Position numbers and translations under genes: made by a program
From: Chrysomallon squamiferum
Taxonomy: Eukaryota; Mollusca; Gastropoda; Neomphalida; Peltospiridae
DNA: 57,500 bases
Assembly (NCBI GenBank): GCA_012295275.1
Contig: CM022669.1
Location: 19,178,591-19,236,090, forward strand
Direction: 5' to 3'
Shown: piece by piece, positions 44,024 to 56,596 of the stretch
Position numbering within the stretch: position 1 is the stretch's first letter
How the letters are laid out: every line of letters begins with the position of its first letter
The notes under the pieces: generated by a model
The model's database searches: none
What the model saw: the letters and a program-made list of their open reading frames with translations, nothing else
Told to the model about the DNA's origin: nothing

Positions 44024-44363
44024 TCCTGAAATAAAGAATTTAGAGTGAATTAATTAATCAATCAATATTAATGAGACGGGCTTAATGTTATCGTTATTAA
44101 AACAATTTTTCACATATGTCTAGATTCAGGATGTTGTATCTGTGTGTAATTTATTATTTTATTACATTATCATCATCATCGTCAAATGCAAACACATAAA
44201 AAATAAAACCCCATCTCAACCACTATATATATGTGTGTGTATATATATATATAATCGCTAGTTTTTCGATAAAGCATTCTGCTTTTTTGATTATAAATTA
44301 AATATTAATTTAAAAAAATATATAATCTTACTTAAATATATTATTATTAAAACACACACTCAT

Positions 44364-44419
<56 letters not shown>

Positions 44420-44652
44420 CGACAGACCGACAGGTAACTAGGTATGTAGACAGATATATATAAATATAGAGAGAATATATAGATATCGATTTAGACACAG
44501 ATATATTTAATGTATTTCGGTTGTTTATCAAACAGGGAAAACGTTAACTTACATTTGCTAAAGTAGTTCTTTAATTCATCGAGAGATACGTCAACATCAA
44601 CTGAATATAAATAAATAAATTATCAATAGAGATTTATGAAATATATATGTCT

Positions 44653-44711
<59 letters not shown>

Positions 44712-45444
44712 TTTTATTTTTTATTTTTTATTTTGTTTTATTTTTTATTTATTTTTTTTTTGTTTGTTTGTTTGTTAATACCTCCATGGGTACTTTTAAA
44801 TATAAGTTTATGTTTGCATGAAATGTACTTACTTTCATCATCATCACTGTTTGTGATCACATATCTCATAGACATTTGTTTGGCCTGTTCAGAAGGTACT
44901 GCAAAAATATATATATATATATAAAAATATAAAATAATAATAAATAAAATAAACACACACACACATACACACAAACGCACACGCACAAATAGATAGACAC
45001 GTACAAACACTCGCACATTTATTTCACCAGTTTTTGAAAATTCCTTAGCAAGATCATTCTTCGTAAAAGGAAAACTTCCATTAAATGGAAAAAACTTTTA
45101 ACCGAAATCACAACTGAAAATGATTTAACAAATAATATCCATTTATCTATGAGAGTAACAGGAAAGAAAAAGCAGAAGGAGAAGAAAAAAAACAACATTA
45201 CTAATTTTCGAGTTGATGCGCACAATAGGTGTCCTTAATAATAATAACTGAAAGAAAGACAAATGTAATAATTCATATAAATTAAAACTAAATAAAATTT
45301 ACCGTTTTCAGTTGGCATGTTCTTCTTCCTGAAAACATGACCAAGGGTTCTGCCAGCTCTGCTTAAAGCTCTCCTGATCCGCCATGATGACGTCATGTCG
45401 GGGGTTAGGATAAGAACAAGAGCAACCAGTATTAGAAACTTCAT
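44024..45444 (-). CDS. Copy 13: diverged precursor with type C pro-region
   Basis: Coding exons 45303-45444, 44833-44898 and 44553-44600, then a last exon from 44025 whose first two bases complete a TGA stop, give 85 residues. The cationic segment is the Leu27/Gly35 form, unchanged in protein although many codons differ silently. The signal peptide differs (MKFLILVALVLILTPDMTSS). The pro-region shows little similarity in its first part (VPSEQAKQMSMRYVITNS, DDDE), then IDVDVSLDELKNYFSK; it is acidic and keeps phase-1 borders. The leader exon ends at 46070 (ACTTACC donor), with a TTTAAAAA TATA-like box at 46120-46127. AATAAA on - lies at 43992-43997. Exons 1-4 are well supported; the last is less certain. 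Confidence 0.78.
44367..44704. repeat. (CA)n and (GT)n microsatellites in introns of copy 13
   Basis: (CA)n at about 44367-44416 and (GT)n at about 44656-44704. Coding exon 4 (44553-44600) lies between them. Confidence 0.9.
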
Positions 45445-46069
45445 CTATTTAACCAACGAAGCAAAATAAAATTTTGTTCAGTTTGCAAATTAAGATGACC
45501 ACATTTAGCAATATTTTATTCTTGTAAATGAAACCAGTGAAAAAAAAATGGCCTAATTAATTCATACAACATTTTGGTTGTCGTTATAAAATTTAACAAC
45601 AATTAACTATCGTAATATACATGGAGTCTTGCACTTTCCGTTTTATTTTCGTGTCGTCATTTCATAGATAGATTTTGACTAGTGGAATTTAGAATTATAT
45701 ATATCAGGATTACTGTTTATAAATATGAATATTTACAAGTGCTTATGGAGTGTTGATTTTATGACTTAATCACATCTCAGACCATGACTAATGCGGTTTA
45801 ATTAGTTCCTAATCAGCCGTTATGGTAGTGGCAGTTGCTTTTATAGTAGTTATAGTTGTAGTAGTTGTAGTTGTGGTAATGGTAGTAACCACATCAGTAA
45901 GAGTTTTAGCAGTAGTAGCAGTACAGACACAATTTAAATACATTTACAGAAACCGATACATACACTTTTCATATATTCTTCAAATTAACGATTAGAAAAT
46001 TTGTTAAAAATCACGTTAACAATTTATCTTTATAATGTTCCTTATTCTTTTACTGCAAGTTTCACTTAC

Positions 46070-46353
46070 CTTGATGCTTTGAGAGAGTATTCAATGACAC
46101 AAACAATCGAAATGAATGTTTTTAAAGGCAGACAGGTATTGACTACACACCTAACTCATATTAATCGACTTGGCATTAGTCATTTGTATTCTGATTGTTT
46201 TGTCACGTTTAAGTTCAGATGGTATTAGATTTGACGGTTTTTCCGTTGAGTCTGACGATTATTGAAATAAATATCTGTATTTGTTTTCATCATGTGTATA
46301 AACTAATGATGTTTCTGTTATGACTGAAGTCACATGTGTTGAAGCAATCAATC
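46070..46353. promoter_or_regulatory. Probable divergent promoter of copy 13 and its neighbour
   Basis: TTTAAAAA-type box at 46120-46127 on - for copy 13, and TATAAA at 46297-46302 on + that could drive the gene at 46542. The possible + leader ends near 46353 at a weak GTAATT donor. The head-to-head layout copies the other pairs, but no palindromic arms are visible. Confidence 0.4.
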
Positions 46354-46372
46354 AGTAATTACATTCAGTGAA

Positions 46373-46374
<2 letters not shown>

Positions 46375-46463
<89 letters not shown>
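46375..46463. repeat. (AG)n microsatellite
   Basis: About 44 AG dinucleotides, in the likely first intron of the gene starting at 46542. Confidence 0.95.
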
Positions 46464-46467
<4 letters not shown>

Positions 46468-46541
46468 ATGCCATTATGTGCCTGCATTTATGTATGTAAA
46501 CACACACATTATATAATTATTGAAATTTTATGTTTCAGTTT

Positions 46542-47183
46542 ATGATATTGGTTGCTTTTCTAGCAATCTTGTTTAATGAAGTACAATCAGTTTCGACAGC
46601 TGGAAGATTTATCATCGAATTACGCAGAAGTTACAATTACATTCTCAAAGAATATCGTAGGATCAGGTAAGCTAATTAACAGACTGGACGTTAATATACA
46701 TTATTCCAAATCCATGAACAAAAATTACTTAATGGTGGCATGTCAGTAACCCTATTCGCGTCAAACCACGATTATAAAATTTAGTTTAATTTGTGCTCGT
46801 TACTAGTTGTATTGAAGTTTTGTCTCACATATAGACATTGCAGACGATGGCGTGGAGGTAGTTAAGCTGCAAAATATTTTCTTTATTAGATTGCTGTAGA
46901 TTTCTTATTGGTAGCAGTAGTAACCTACTGGTAGCGGTGATGGCAGTTATTTCAATCGTAGTTGCTACCTTAATTATTTTTTTGTTTATTTGTGTGAACG
47001 CATATGTTATGTGACGTAATGTACCCGTTTTATAATTTCTCTGGATGTATTTTCTTTTCAGCTACAAGTATGGATTTTTTTTTTTTTGAATTGGGAATCA
47101 ACAATAACCTGAAAATTGCGAGATCGCAAAACTGTTTACAGTTACCAAGACGACAGTTTCTGATAAGAAGAAGGAAAAAATGA
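46542..47183 (+). CDS. Candidate secreted cationic peptide precursor, unrecognised
   Basis: Not recognised as a named family. Predicted coding exons 46542-46666, 46844-46857 (a 14-nt microexon) and 47062-47183 (TGA at 47181-47183) join in frame to 86 residues, almost the length of the neighbouring precursors (85-89). Exon one follows a good acceptor at 46538. It encodes a hydrophobic signal (MILVAFLAILFNEVQS) and then a basic stretch (STAGRFIIELRRSYNYILKE, YRRI) leading into RRRWRG. The last exon gives MDFFFFELGINNN and a basic C-terminus RRQFLIRRRKK, so it lacks the acidic pro-region. AATAAA lies at 47477-47482. It stands head-to-head with copy 13, as every + copy does with its - partner. 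The microexon and the poly-T-encoded phenylalanines are weak points. Confidence 0.42.
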
Positions 47184-47499
47184 GTTTGTGACTTTAACTC
47201 ATGACACATACAAACAAACAATGCCATATTTGTGAATTAAAGGGGAAAAAAAAAAGAATCCTGCGTTTAAGTACAACACTACCCATGTTTGTGACCTGTT
47301 CTAAAGAAAGGCACATTAAGATAAAAGGAAAATCAAATATTTCAAAACGACTTGTGACGTTTCTGTTTAAGTTATGAGAACTTTTTTCTTCTTGTTCTGT
47401 AATTTTTTCAACTTCTATGGCAGTACGCTTCAACAATAATGTCCGTAACGATATTAATATGAATTTATCATAAGAGAATAAATAAATGTTTTAAAATAA

Positions 47500-48337
47500 A
47501 AACGAACATGTCAAGAGAACTGTTGAATACACTGTAAGAACAATCAACGTACTGACGTTCTTGCGATGTATTATTTTACATGCTACGTTCTATTTTCTGA
47601 AAAAACTTTAATCGATTTTGTTTTGGTTGATTTAAAAAAAAAAAATTAAAAGGTCATAAATAAAACACAAATGCTTTAAAAGAATGACAGAAAATTAATA
47701 ATGATGATGATGATGATAATAATAATAAACGTGCATATTATATGTATTATTTTACAAAATAAAATGTTGATAAATTAATTTTCATTTAAGCAAACAACTT
47801 ATTTTTGTATACTGTTATATTATAATATCATAAATATGGTTAAGAACCATTAGAATAATGACAAAATTGCTGTCTTCATATAACAGGCTATTGTTTTGGC
47901 ATAAAAACATATCCCAAAGACAGGACAGTACATACCATAAACCTTATTAAATAATGGGTAGAGGACTAGATCACAAGATCAGACCTCTTACAGTTAACTG
48001 GTCATCACAGCATGAACAGACATACAAAATTATACACATACATAATACACACATACACAAAATTATACATACATATTACAGACACAAAATTATTCACATA
48101 CATAATACATACACACATGCTTTTGTCTTTGATAAATCCGTCCTTTCCTTGAATTTATTAAACATTAAACAATCTGTTATAAAATAATTTATTTCATTAT
48201 TCAAAGGAAGAAAACAAAATTGTACTAGACATCCACAGTATTAATTATACAATTTAATAATAATAATAATAATAATAATAGTAGTAGTAGCAGTAGTAGT
48301 AATCATAATAATAATAATAATAATAGTAGTAGCAGTA

Positions 48338-48389
<52 letters not shown>

Positions 48390-48618
48390 CAACAATCATA
48401 AAAGAAGTACATTCATAAGTACTTCTGTAAATCACATATAATTTTATAAGAAATATTTTACCTCGACAGAGAAATTTCTGTGGTATTTAATTGTAGAATG
48501 ACCTATAATGGTTATTATACCTTTCTGAAAAAGTATGTGATGAAATTCCAACTGCACAAAAGTAATACTGCAATGTGAAGTATTATTCTGTTTGTAAAGC
48601 TATCAAATTAATTAGCAA

Positions 48619-48650
<32 letters not shown>

Positions 48651-50900
48651 TTATTATTATTAGTAGTAAAAAAACAACAACAAATAAATAGAAAATTTTA
48701 AACTAAAGAAAATTTAAAAAAAAAATAATAAAATTCATAATGACATGAAGGAATATTCTAACTGCAAAATGATTAGTAAGGCATATTCCAGCTGACTGAA
48801 TTATTTGTGAGGAATAATTTACTTTTACAGCTGTTTCCTTTATTCTTTGAAAATCTTGTGTGTCAGAATTATTTGTAAGGAATATTCTGGTTGTCACAAT
48901 TATTCACATCAAACAATCCACCTCTCAGAATATTCTGATTTGAAAAAAAAATAACCCATAATACTAAATGCTGGAAGAAAGAAAGACAACTCCAATGAGC
49001 AAAGAAAACTACCACATTTATTATCTCTGGTAGCAGTTTATAAATCAGAAATATATATTTATGAAAATAAGATATAAATATCTAGAATATGAAAGAAATG
49101 ATTGGTATAGCATGAGTACATAAAATCATTTAATGCTGTTAGTTTCAAATTCAAGTCTCCAATTTAAGTGTAATTTTTGATGACATATATGTAATTCAGA
49201 AAGAGAGAGAGAGAGAGAGATGTCTTTCAGTTTGGAAATCAAATATATTGTAATCCATCTTGTGAAACAAAATATTAACCTGAGATAAATAATAAATAAA
49301 TTAATAATGAATTAAGAACTTCTTAAAGAAAACATGAAGACAGTTTTATAATTATGAGCTTAATATCACAATTAATAAAATTAGAGGTATGTTTAATAAT
49401 TAATTTAAAGTATTTAGCATACAAGAGTGAAAATTACTTTCTTATGGAAGGAAAAAAAAAAAAAAAAAAAAAAAAAACTCCCACCTACTTGACTAGTTTA
49501 TGGAAGTAATAATTAAAAATAACAAATAATTCATAAATACAAATATAAATAACATGTCAACAGTTACAAATATTTAGAATGTTCTGTGATAGTTGTAAAT
49601 TATAAAATAATGAAGAATTTAAAACAATACATTCATTATTAAATTTAAATAATACAAACTTTTTTCGAAATAATTCCAAGCATGAAGACTATATATTTGA
49701 TTAACAACACAAATGAGCATCATAATTACAAATACTTACTTAAATATATACTCACAGACAAACAGACACATGAATAGTAACAAGTATAATTATCTACTAA
49801 TTACACATTTCTTGGTGGGTGGTCAGCAAATTCAGAAATGTAAATGGAAGCAACAGTTTATGATTAACTAATGTACAAGTATTATCATTGTTTAATTTAT
49901 ACTGATGCATTTTATGTCCTCTACAAATATTCATTTAAGTACATTCACAAGAAAACATGACTCGGTCACAACAATTTAACATCCTTACTGTAATATTATA
50001 AAAATCATAGGTGGGTTTATCTTTATGTCATAAACCTGACATGATTTTGATCTTTTTATTTCCTTACTTTTTTTTTAATTTTTTTTTTCTTTCTAAATCA
50101 CAACAAAGATAAATGTACAAAAATTATGCAAGAAAAACATAAACAAACAAAAGTCAATAACAACAAAGCATACAATACAGTAATAACAATACACTGAAAA
50201 AACTTCTGTTATGTACATAATATTATTATTAATAATAAGAGATACAGAAACATCAAAAACCAATAGAAATTATATTTTATGTAACAATCTGTTGTAGTAA
50301 TAACAACAATTTTAATTGTAATAAAATTAATAGTTGCCACAGTAATAACAGCAGTAGTGGTAGTAGGTGTCACAGTAAGTTTGTTTCACAGCTTCAGGAC
50401 TGTATGTGTTTAAACTTTAGTGTTGGAAGGAAGAGAAGGCCATGGCAAGCTGGGGCTGATACTTGTGTATGCGACTCTGTGCATCATTCTCTTGCTAGCC
50501 CAGAATTATTTCTCATATTTTAAATTTCACACCAGAAAAAAAACAAATTTAAAAAAAATAAAATAAATAAAAAAAATAATAATAAATGGCAAAAAATAAT
50601 AAGAAATCATAATTTATTTAATGAACAAAAAAAAAATAAAAAAATCTGTCTTTGTCTTTTTCAACAAGTTCTTTTACTGCCAAACTTGACTAATGAAATT
50701 AAGATTAATCATGTCTACACAAAAGCTGTTGTGTTTTATGTTTTGCTTCTGTTGATAAAAGGCACTGATTAGGCTAACTATGAATAGAATAATCAGAATT
50801 TTAACAATTTACAATTCTCTGTGCAAAACAGAGCTAGATAAATTAATAACCTTAAGTCTATTTCACTTTTTACCAGGCCTCACAATGCCTCCATTTGTAT
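47500..50900. other. Gene-poor AT-rich region
   Basis: (AAT)n/(GTA)n at about 48255-48390, poly-T at about 48620-48644, poly-A at about 49450-49477, and scattered A-rich sequence. No gene, relic of the peptide family, or TTAGGG-like array seen. Confidence 0.6.
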
Positions 50901-50918
50901 ACCCTGTTTCACCGATAA

Positions 50919-51353
50919 TTTATTCACACCCCCATCATGCCTAACTGATCACCAGTAGTCCCACCCCTTTTCACCCTCTAAAGTATTTTTAATCTATGCC
51001 GTGTTCACACCTGTTTTCTCACATACCGTCTGTACTGCAACGTTTCTGGGCTGCTACGTTCATTAACCACCTGAACTGGCAACTGTTAATAATGTTTAAC
51101 ACTTGCTAGCCCCAGTGACTGATGACTTTTTTCATGGGAGTTCGAAAACTGTTGTTTTTAAATTTCATCACTTGAATTTGAATCTGGATACAAACAATTC
51201 AAAGTTTTATAGGTAAAATTATTTTTGGTTCATGGTTTACAGCAGTATTATAAAATCTTTGTATAAAAATAGCACAACAGTTTTGGAAGGGAAATATGTA
51301 CAACTTGTTTTCTAATAAAAATAATTTTAAAAAAAACTGAAACTTCTGCAGAA
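50919..51353 (-). terminator. Probable 3' UTR and polyadenylation signal of the M6P receptor-like gene
   Basis: TTTATT at 50919-50924 reads AATAAA on -, about 430 bases beyond the stop codon at 51354. The sequence between has fewer simple repeats than its surroundings, as expected of a UTR. The exact cleavage point cannot be seen. Confidence 0.4.
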
Positions 51354-54300
51354 CTAAATATTCTCGTAAGCTGTTCCAGTACTATCCAATCTACCACAGC
51401 GACAAACAAACAAACAACCATCCTGAAAAAAAAAAAAAAAAGACAAGAAAAATTAATTTCAAACAGCTTTTTTTAAAATGAGTAAAGTATTATATTATTT
51501 AATCTGTATGACTTAATATTTGAGAATGTTTCACATAAATATATGTAATTTTAAATATATGCTTTTTAAATATACATATATATTACATTAATATTGATAA
51601 GATATTCCCAGAAAATGAGTCTTCTGTTTATATATCTTAGTGCCATATTAACAACTGAAACTGATTTAATGACCATTAACAAATTTATTCAACTGTTCAC
51701 ACACTTTAGATGATGTTAACCATCATTGCTTAGTATTATTTTAAAATAGTATAAAGTTACATAATGCAGCTTGAAATTAGCAAAAAGTAATGGTTTATTA
51801 ATTAATTTAAAATCAGTAAGAAATAAAACTTGATTTATGTAATTTGAAATTAGTTTGAAATAGAAGTTTATTCATTAATCTGAAATAAATAACAGATACG
51901 GTTTATTAATTAATTTAAAATCAGCATAAAATACAGGTTCATAAATTAATCTGAAATTAGTAAGAAAATAAAAGCTTTATTAATTAATTTAAAATTAGAG
52001 TAAAATAAAGTTACATTAATTGAGTAATTTAAAATTTGCATAAAGTAAAAGTTGAATATAATGATGCTAAGTTACTGTCTGACACTTACAGCGACTAGAA
52101 CAGGAAGATCCACCCAGAAGCTGTAATTAGGAACTGCTTCCAACCCTCGGGCACCTTTACACGCCATGTTCCATGCACACCCAAATATGAAATAAGAAAT
52201 GCTAAAAACAAAAAAACTGCAAGAGAGAATAATAACAAAATTAGAATTTGGAAATCTCCAATTTTCTTTGTCTCTTTCCTTTTTGTTTTTCTTTCTGTTT
52301 TTTTCCCCCTTCTTTTTTGTTTTATCAGTGAATTCAGTTATATGATAGGAGAAATATGACAGAATGAAAATGTTTGCATTTCAACAGAATGAACAGAAAC
52401 AAACATGATTAGCAATATTTGCATAATTAACAATACAGTTGATAAAATATGCATCCAAGATTAACAACAGACATTATATACATAGACATATATTACACTA
52501 ACACACACACACACTCCAGTTAGTATATATAGTGGCCAGAGAGGACATCAGACTAGATAAATTCCCATATTTGTGGTCACTGAACCATTTTCACTTTGAT
52601 AAATTACTTAGTATTTACATGTATATTTAACAAAGTTATTTCTTTAATGTTCAGTTTGCTGGTTTAGACCTTCAAAAGACTAGTTTTCACTTTAAAAAAT
52701 AACAAACTGTTGTTATTTAAGAACTATTTTGTTTTGATATGTAGTTTCTCTAAGGCTGCATGAGAAATGGAAATCAACAGTATGAATCTACTGCCGTAAA
52801 CAGTGGTGAGTTGAGAAATAAAAGAGTTAATTTTCATTTAGTTTTGTATTATTTAGGACTGAGAAATAAAAGAAATAACTTGTTACTGTCCTAAGATATC
52901 CAGCTGTATCCTCATCAGGTCGAATGGTAAATGCAACTCAGGCAGAGCCTCGTTGCTACTGACATTCTAACCATAACAGGGCGAAGCTGAAACCTTAAGA
53001 CAGTAACCAGTTATTCCCGACGAATGTGATAAACAATACATACATGATTACAAGAACTGTGCCAGCACTTAGTTGTTTGATTTCATTTCCAGGGCTAAGA
53101 GAAACACAGGCACCAGAATAAAAGAATGTCAGATCATACTACAAAAAAAAAAAAATAAATAAATAAATAAGTAAATAAAGCTTGATATATATATATAGAA
53201 GATTTTTTTTTTTTTATCTTAATTATGACTGATTTGTTCATTTAAAATTACAAATTTCTACAAAGTAATATAAATACATAGATTGATATACACACATATG
53301 GTATATACATATATATATGCACACACATACCCACACTCAGTTTTCACACATGCATCCTTCATTCCATATATACTTACACCACACAGTTGTCTTATAAACA
53401 CACATACATGTACACATACACAGAAACACACATCTGTCTATCCACCCTTCATTCAGCCATCCATACTTACATACAAACATGTACACACACACATATAATA
53501 CAACAACAAACAGTAAATCATTAAAGGTAATTGACATTAAATTTAAAAAAAAAAAAAAAATCAATACACTAACCCGACACACTGAAAGCACTGTTGCTTT
53601 TGATATATTTGTTTTCACAGGCACATTTTGTGTTTTGGATCCAACAAATGGCCAGTGCGTGTTCAGATTGCAAAGAAATGTCAAAGTTGTTTGTATCGTA
53701 CATATTTTTCCTGAGTTATTGAACTTTGACCCTGGATTGAATACACTCTGAAAACCCACTCTTCCTATAACAAAACCATATATATATATATATATACATA
53801 TAAAACAATAAATAATTAATGAGTAATTTTACAGATTAAATCTTAAAGACTAAATTTAATTAATATAATAAACTAATTATTAACCTGAAAGACAGCCAAT
53901 ATATGTCACATCTAATATTTTATTTTCTAAAAAAAACATATTTTACCACTTTAACGTAAACACCTGTCCTGTACTTAATGAAACAAATTATTATACATAG
54001 TAAAAGAAGGAATTAATGAAGCTAATTCATATTTCATTTCCTATTTTCAATTACTTAATCTTTAGCAGTTGTGATAATGAAAAGAAAAGTAATGTCATTT
54101 TTGTATATGACACAGATCTACGGGATACTGCCTACTTTTTGTTAAGCAGTATGATTCTTTTTCCCTCCTTATAAAATGAAACTTGTATTATTTTAAAACT
54201 TACATCCACCGTAATTAATAATAAGAACTGTTTTAATTTATAATTAAAAAAAAAGTTTTAATTCTTAAAGATATATATCCACCATATTTAATCTTGGCCA

Positions 54301-54810
54301 TTAATTTCTTCTTTATAATAAATAAATTCATTTCATTTCAAAACTTAAGCCACTATAATTAATTATGACTAACTGGGTTATTTCTTATTTTTATAAATTA
54401 ACTTGTTTCATTTACAAAATTATATATATAATGAAATTCATTTCAATAGGAAGGTATTATCTGTAAAAATGAAGTTTCCATGTACCCCCCCCCCCAATAT
54501 CTAGGGACCACCTGTGTTTAATGTTCTTACCATCCTGCAGTGCTCTGAATGGCAGTTGTGTGTCATATGAAGCCAGATTCGTTGTTATGTTCTTATTTTT
54601 CTGACAGACACTTGCATTCAGACAGTTTCCTTTCTCTTGTAATGGTGAACAAAATACAAACTTGACAACACATCCATTCTTAGTAGGAGGAAGACACAAA
54701 CTGCCATTTGTTATATTAACTTGCCATTGACTAAAATAATAATAATAATATTAATTTAAAAAGACAACAAAACAGTGTATGTTTTTGTGTGTGTGTGTGT
54801 GTGTGTGTGT

Positions 54811-54867
<57 letters not shown>

Positions 54868-55472
54868 GTAATTATATGTATTGTTTCCTCATATTTGCAC
54901 TAATGCAGACATACATAAAATGTGTGGCATACATAAATAATAATAATAATAAATTAATATAATATAATATCAAATAAACATATAATTATATCAATTTTCA
55001 GGTACATTCTAATTTGTTATCAAACTGGTGGTATTCATTTAATCGTAGTTTAAGAGTTAGACCTGTGAAAGTAGTGTTTGTTTCACTGTCATATTTTAAA
55101 AATATATATATCAAAAAGCCTTCCACTTATGACTGACAGCAGAAGACTTATTGAGAAAAAGACTTGATTAAATTTCACAGTGAAGGGGTAAACTTGAAGT
55201 ATCATTATTAATATCTTATTATTTCATCTGTGACAGACGATCTATTTATTCTACAAAATCCACAAATTCACGCGACCTCTTTGGAAAAACCACAAGAAAG
55301 ACAAGCTGAACATCAGTAACAAAATAACTAGCTTTAAAAATTATCACCTCATTGTAAGGTTACGAGTGTCATAGTTCGGGAGGCCACAAACATCTGTCCT
55401 AACATTTGCAGAAATTACATTAAACAACACCAAAATTCCAGGAAACAACAATAAAGTCATGCTAGCCGCCAT
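51354..55472 (-). CDS. Cation-dependent mannose-6-phosphate receptor-like protein, 6 exons
   Basis: Type I membrane protein of the M6P receptor/ATG27-like family, which sorts lysosomal cargo between Golgi and endosomes. Exons in gene order: 55348-55472, 54531-54730, 53574-53731, 53044-53138, 52090-52216 and 51354-51422; they join in frame to 257 residues. Residues 1 to about 22 are a signal peptide. The lumenal part is Cys-rich (CLPPTKNGCVVKFVFC, FLCN) with several N-glycosylation sites. The transmembrane segment covers about 187-206. The tail carries GARGLEAVPNYSFW, VDLPVLVADGCLFVCR and ends YENI. The tail block with its FW diaromatic and VADGCxFVCR matches the receptor family; YENI is a YxxPhi-type sorting motif. 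Exon 3 was started at the CCAG before GGTCAAAG because that acceptor keeps the frame. Whether it binds M6P cannot be told from sequence alone. Confidence 0.84.
54797..54866. repeat. (GT)n-(GA)n microsatellite in intron 1 of the M6P receptor-like gene
   Basis: GT repeats run directly into GA repeats. Confidence 0.93.
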
Positions 55473-55693
55473 TTTGTCATGTGATTTGTTTTTGTTTTTA
55501 TCTATAATTAGACTATATAGATAACTTAACGTGTTTCCCTTTCATCGCTTCAGATGAATTTCGTTTCAAAAGTTTTGCAAAAAACAAAGTACATAGAAAC
55601 CATACAGGATAAATAATAATAAAAAATATATTAACTACGAAATAAAAAATGATGATTAAGAATAAAAGAGAGGGAAATGTGACTGTGTGACAG

Positions 55694-55763
<70 letters not shown>

Positions 55764-56085
55764 GAGGGGGGTCAGTGCTGATTTTAAAGATAAAATTCGT
55801 CGATCTATTTAATCTCTTTATTTTTATTCTCTAAGGCCTTTCATGTTCGCGTAAAAATCACTGTCAGAGAAAAATATCGCATTCATTACCCAGAACGTCT
55901 TAATCATAATTTTCGAGAACAAATAGAATACAGTTCACATATGCACACCCAAATAAAATACGCCAATTTTTACATTTTTGCACAGGTACAACATATACAT
56001 AGATAAAAAAAACAAAAAACACCAAAAAAACCACAAAAACAAAACAGAAACCCAAATACACAGAGACAGACCGACAGACATACAA

Positions 56086-56132
<47 letters not shown>

Positions 56133-56563
56133 TCCATACATGCATGCATTACAACATAAACATTAACGCTTTCATTGTCGTCATCATGTTCATTATCATT
56201 ATCATAATTATTATTGTTGTTGTTGTTGTTACTATTTCTTACTCTGGTCCTAGATGATCTAATATGTTTCATAATGGTTCGACTAATTTATTTTCTGTGA
56301 TAAAAATCTGTTGAAAATTTTGTCATACACTGCGCATATACCTGGAGGCCTCTTTTTTTCTCACTGTTGATTTTTACGGTTTTAATAGCTGAGAATAGTT
56401 TAACGCGTTTTCAGTCGATAGCGTCATGTCCTCTGAGATGTCTGTGAAATTTCCAAGTTGTAATATTGCTGGATAGTGGACTACTGTCTGTTGAGTAAAA
56501 ACAAAAGGTAAGACACATATTTTAAGTAGTTTGTTGTGTAGAAAGTATTATTTTAATCATTAT

Positions 56564-56596
<33 letters not shown>

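Noticed and set aside
53337-53759. 140-residue single open frame on the - strand
   Set aside because: Its middle is exon 3 of the M6P receptor-like gene; both ends run into intron and CA-repeat sequence.
54457-54530. Read-through of exon 2 of the M6P receptor-like gene to GKNIKHRWSLDIGGGG
   Set aside because: A good GTAAGAAC donor precedes it and the extension depends on a poly-C run; splicing to 53731 restores family-like sequence.
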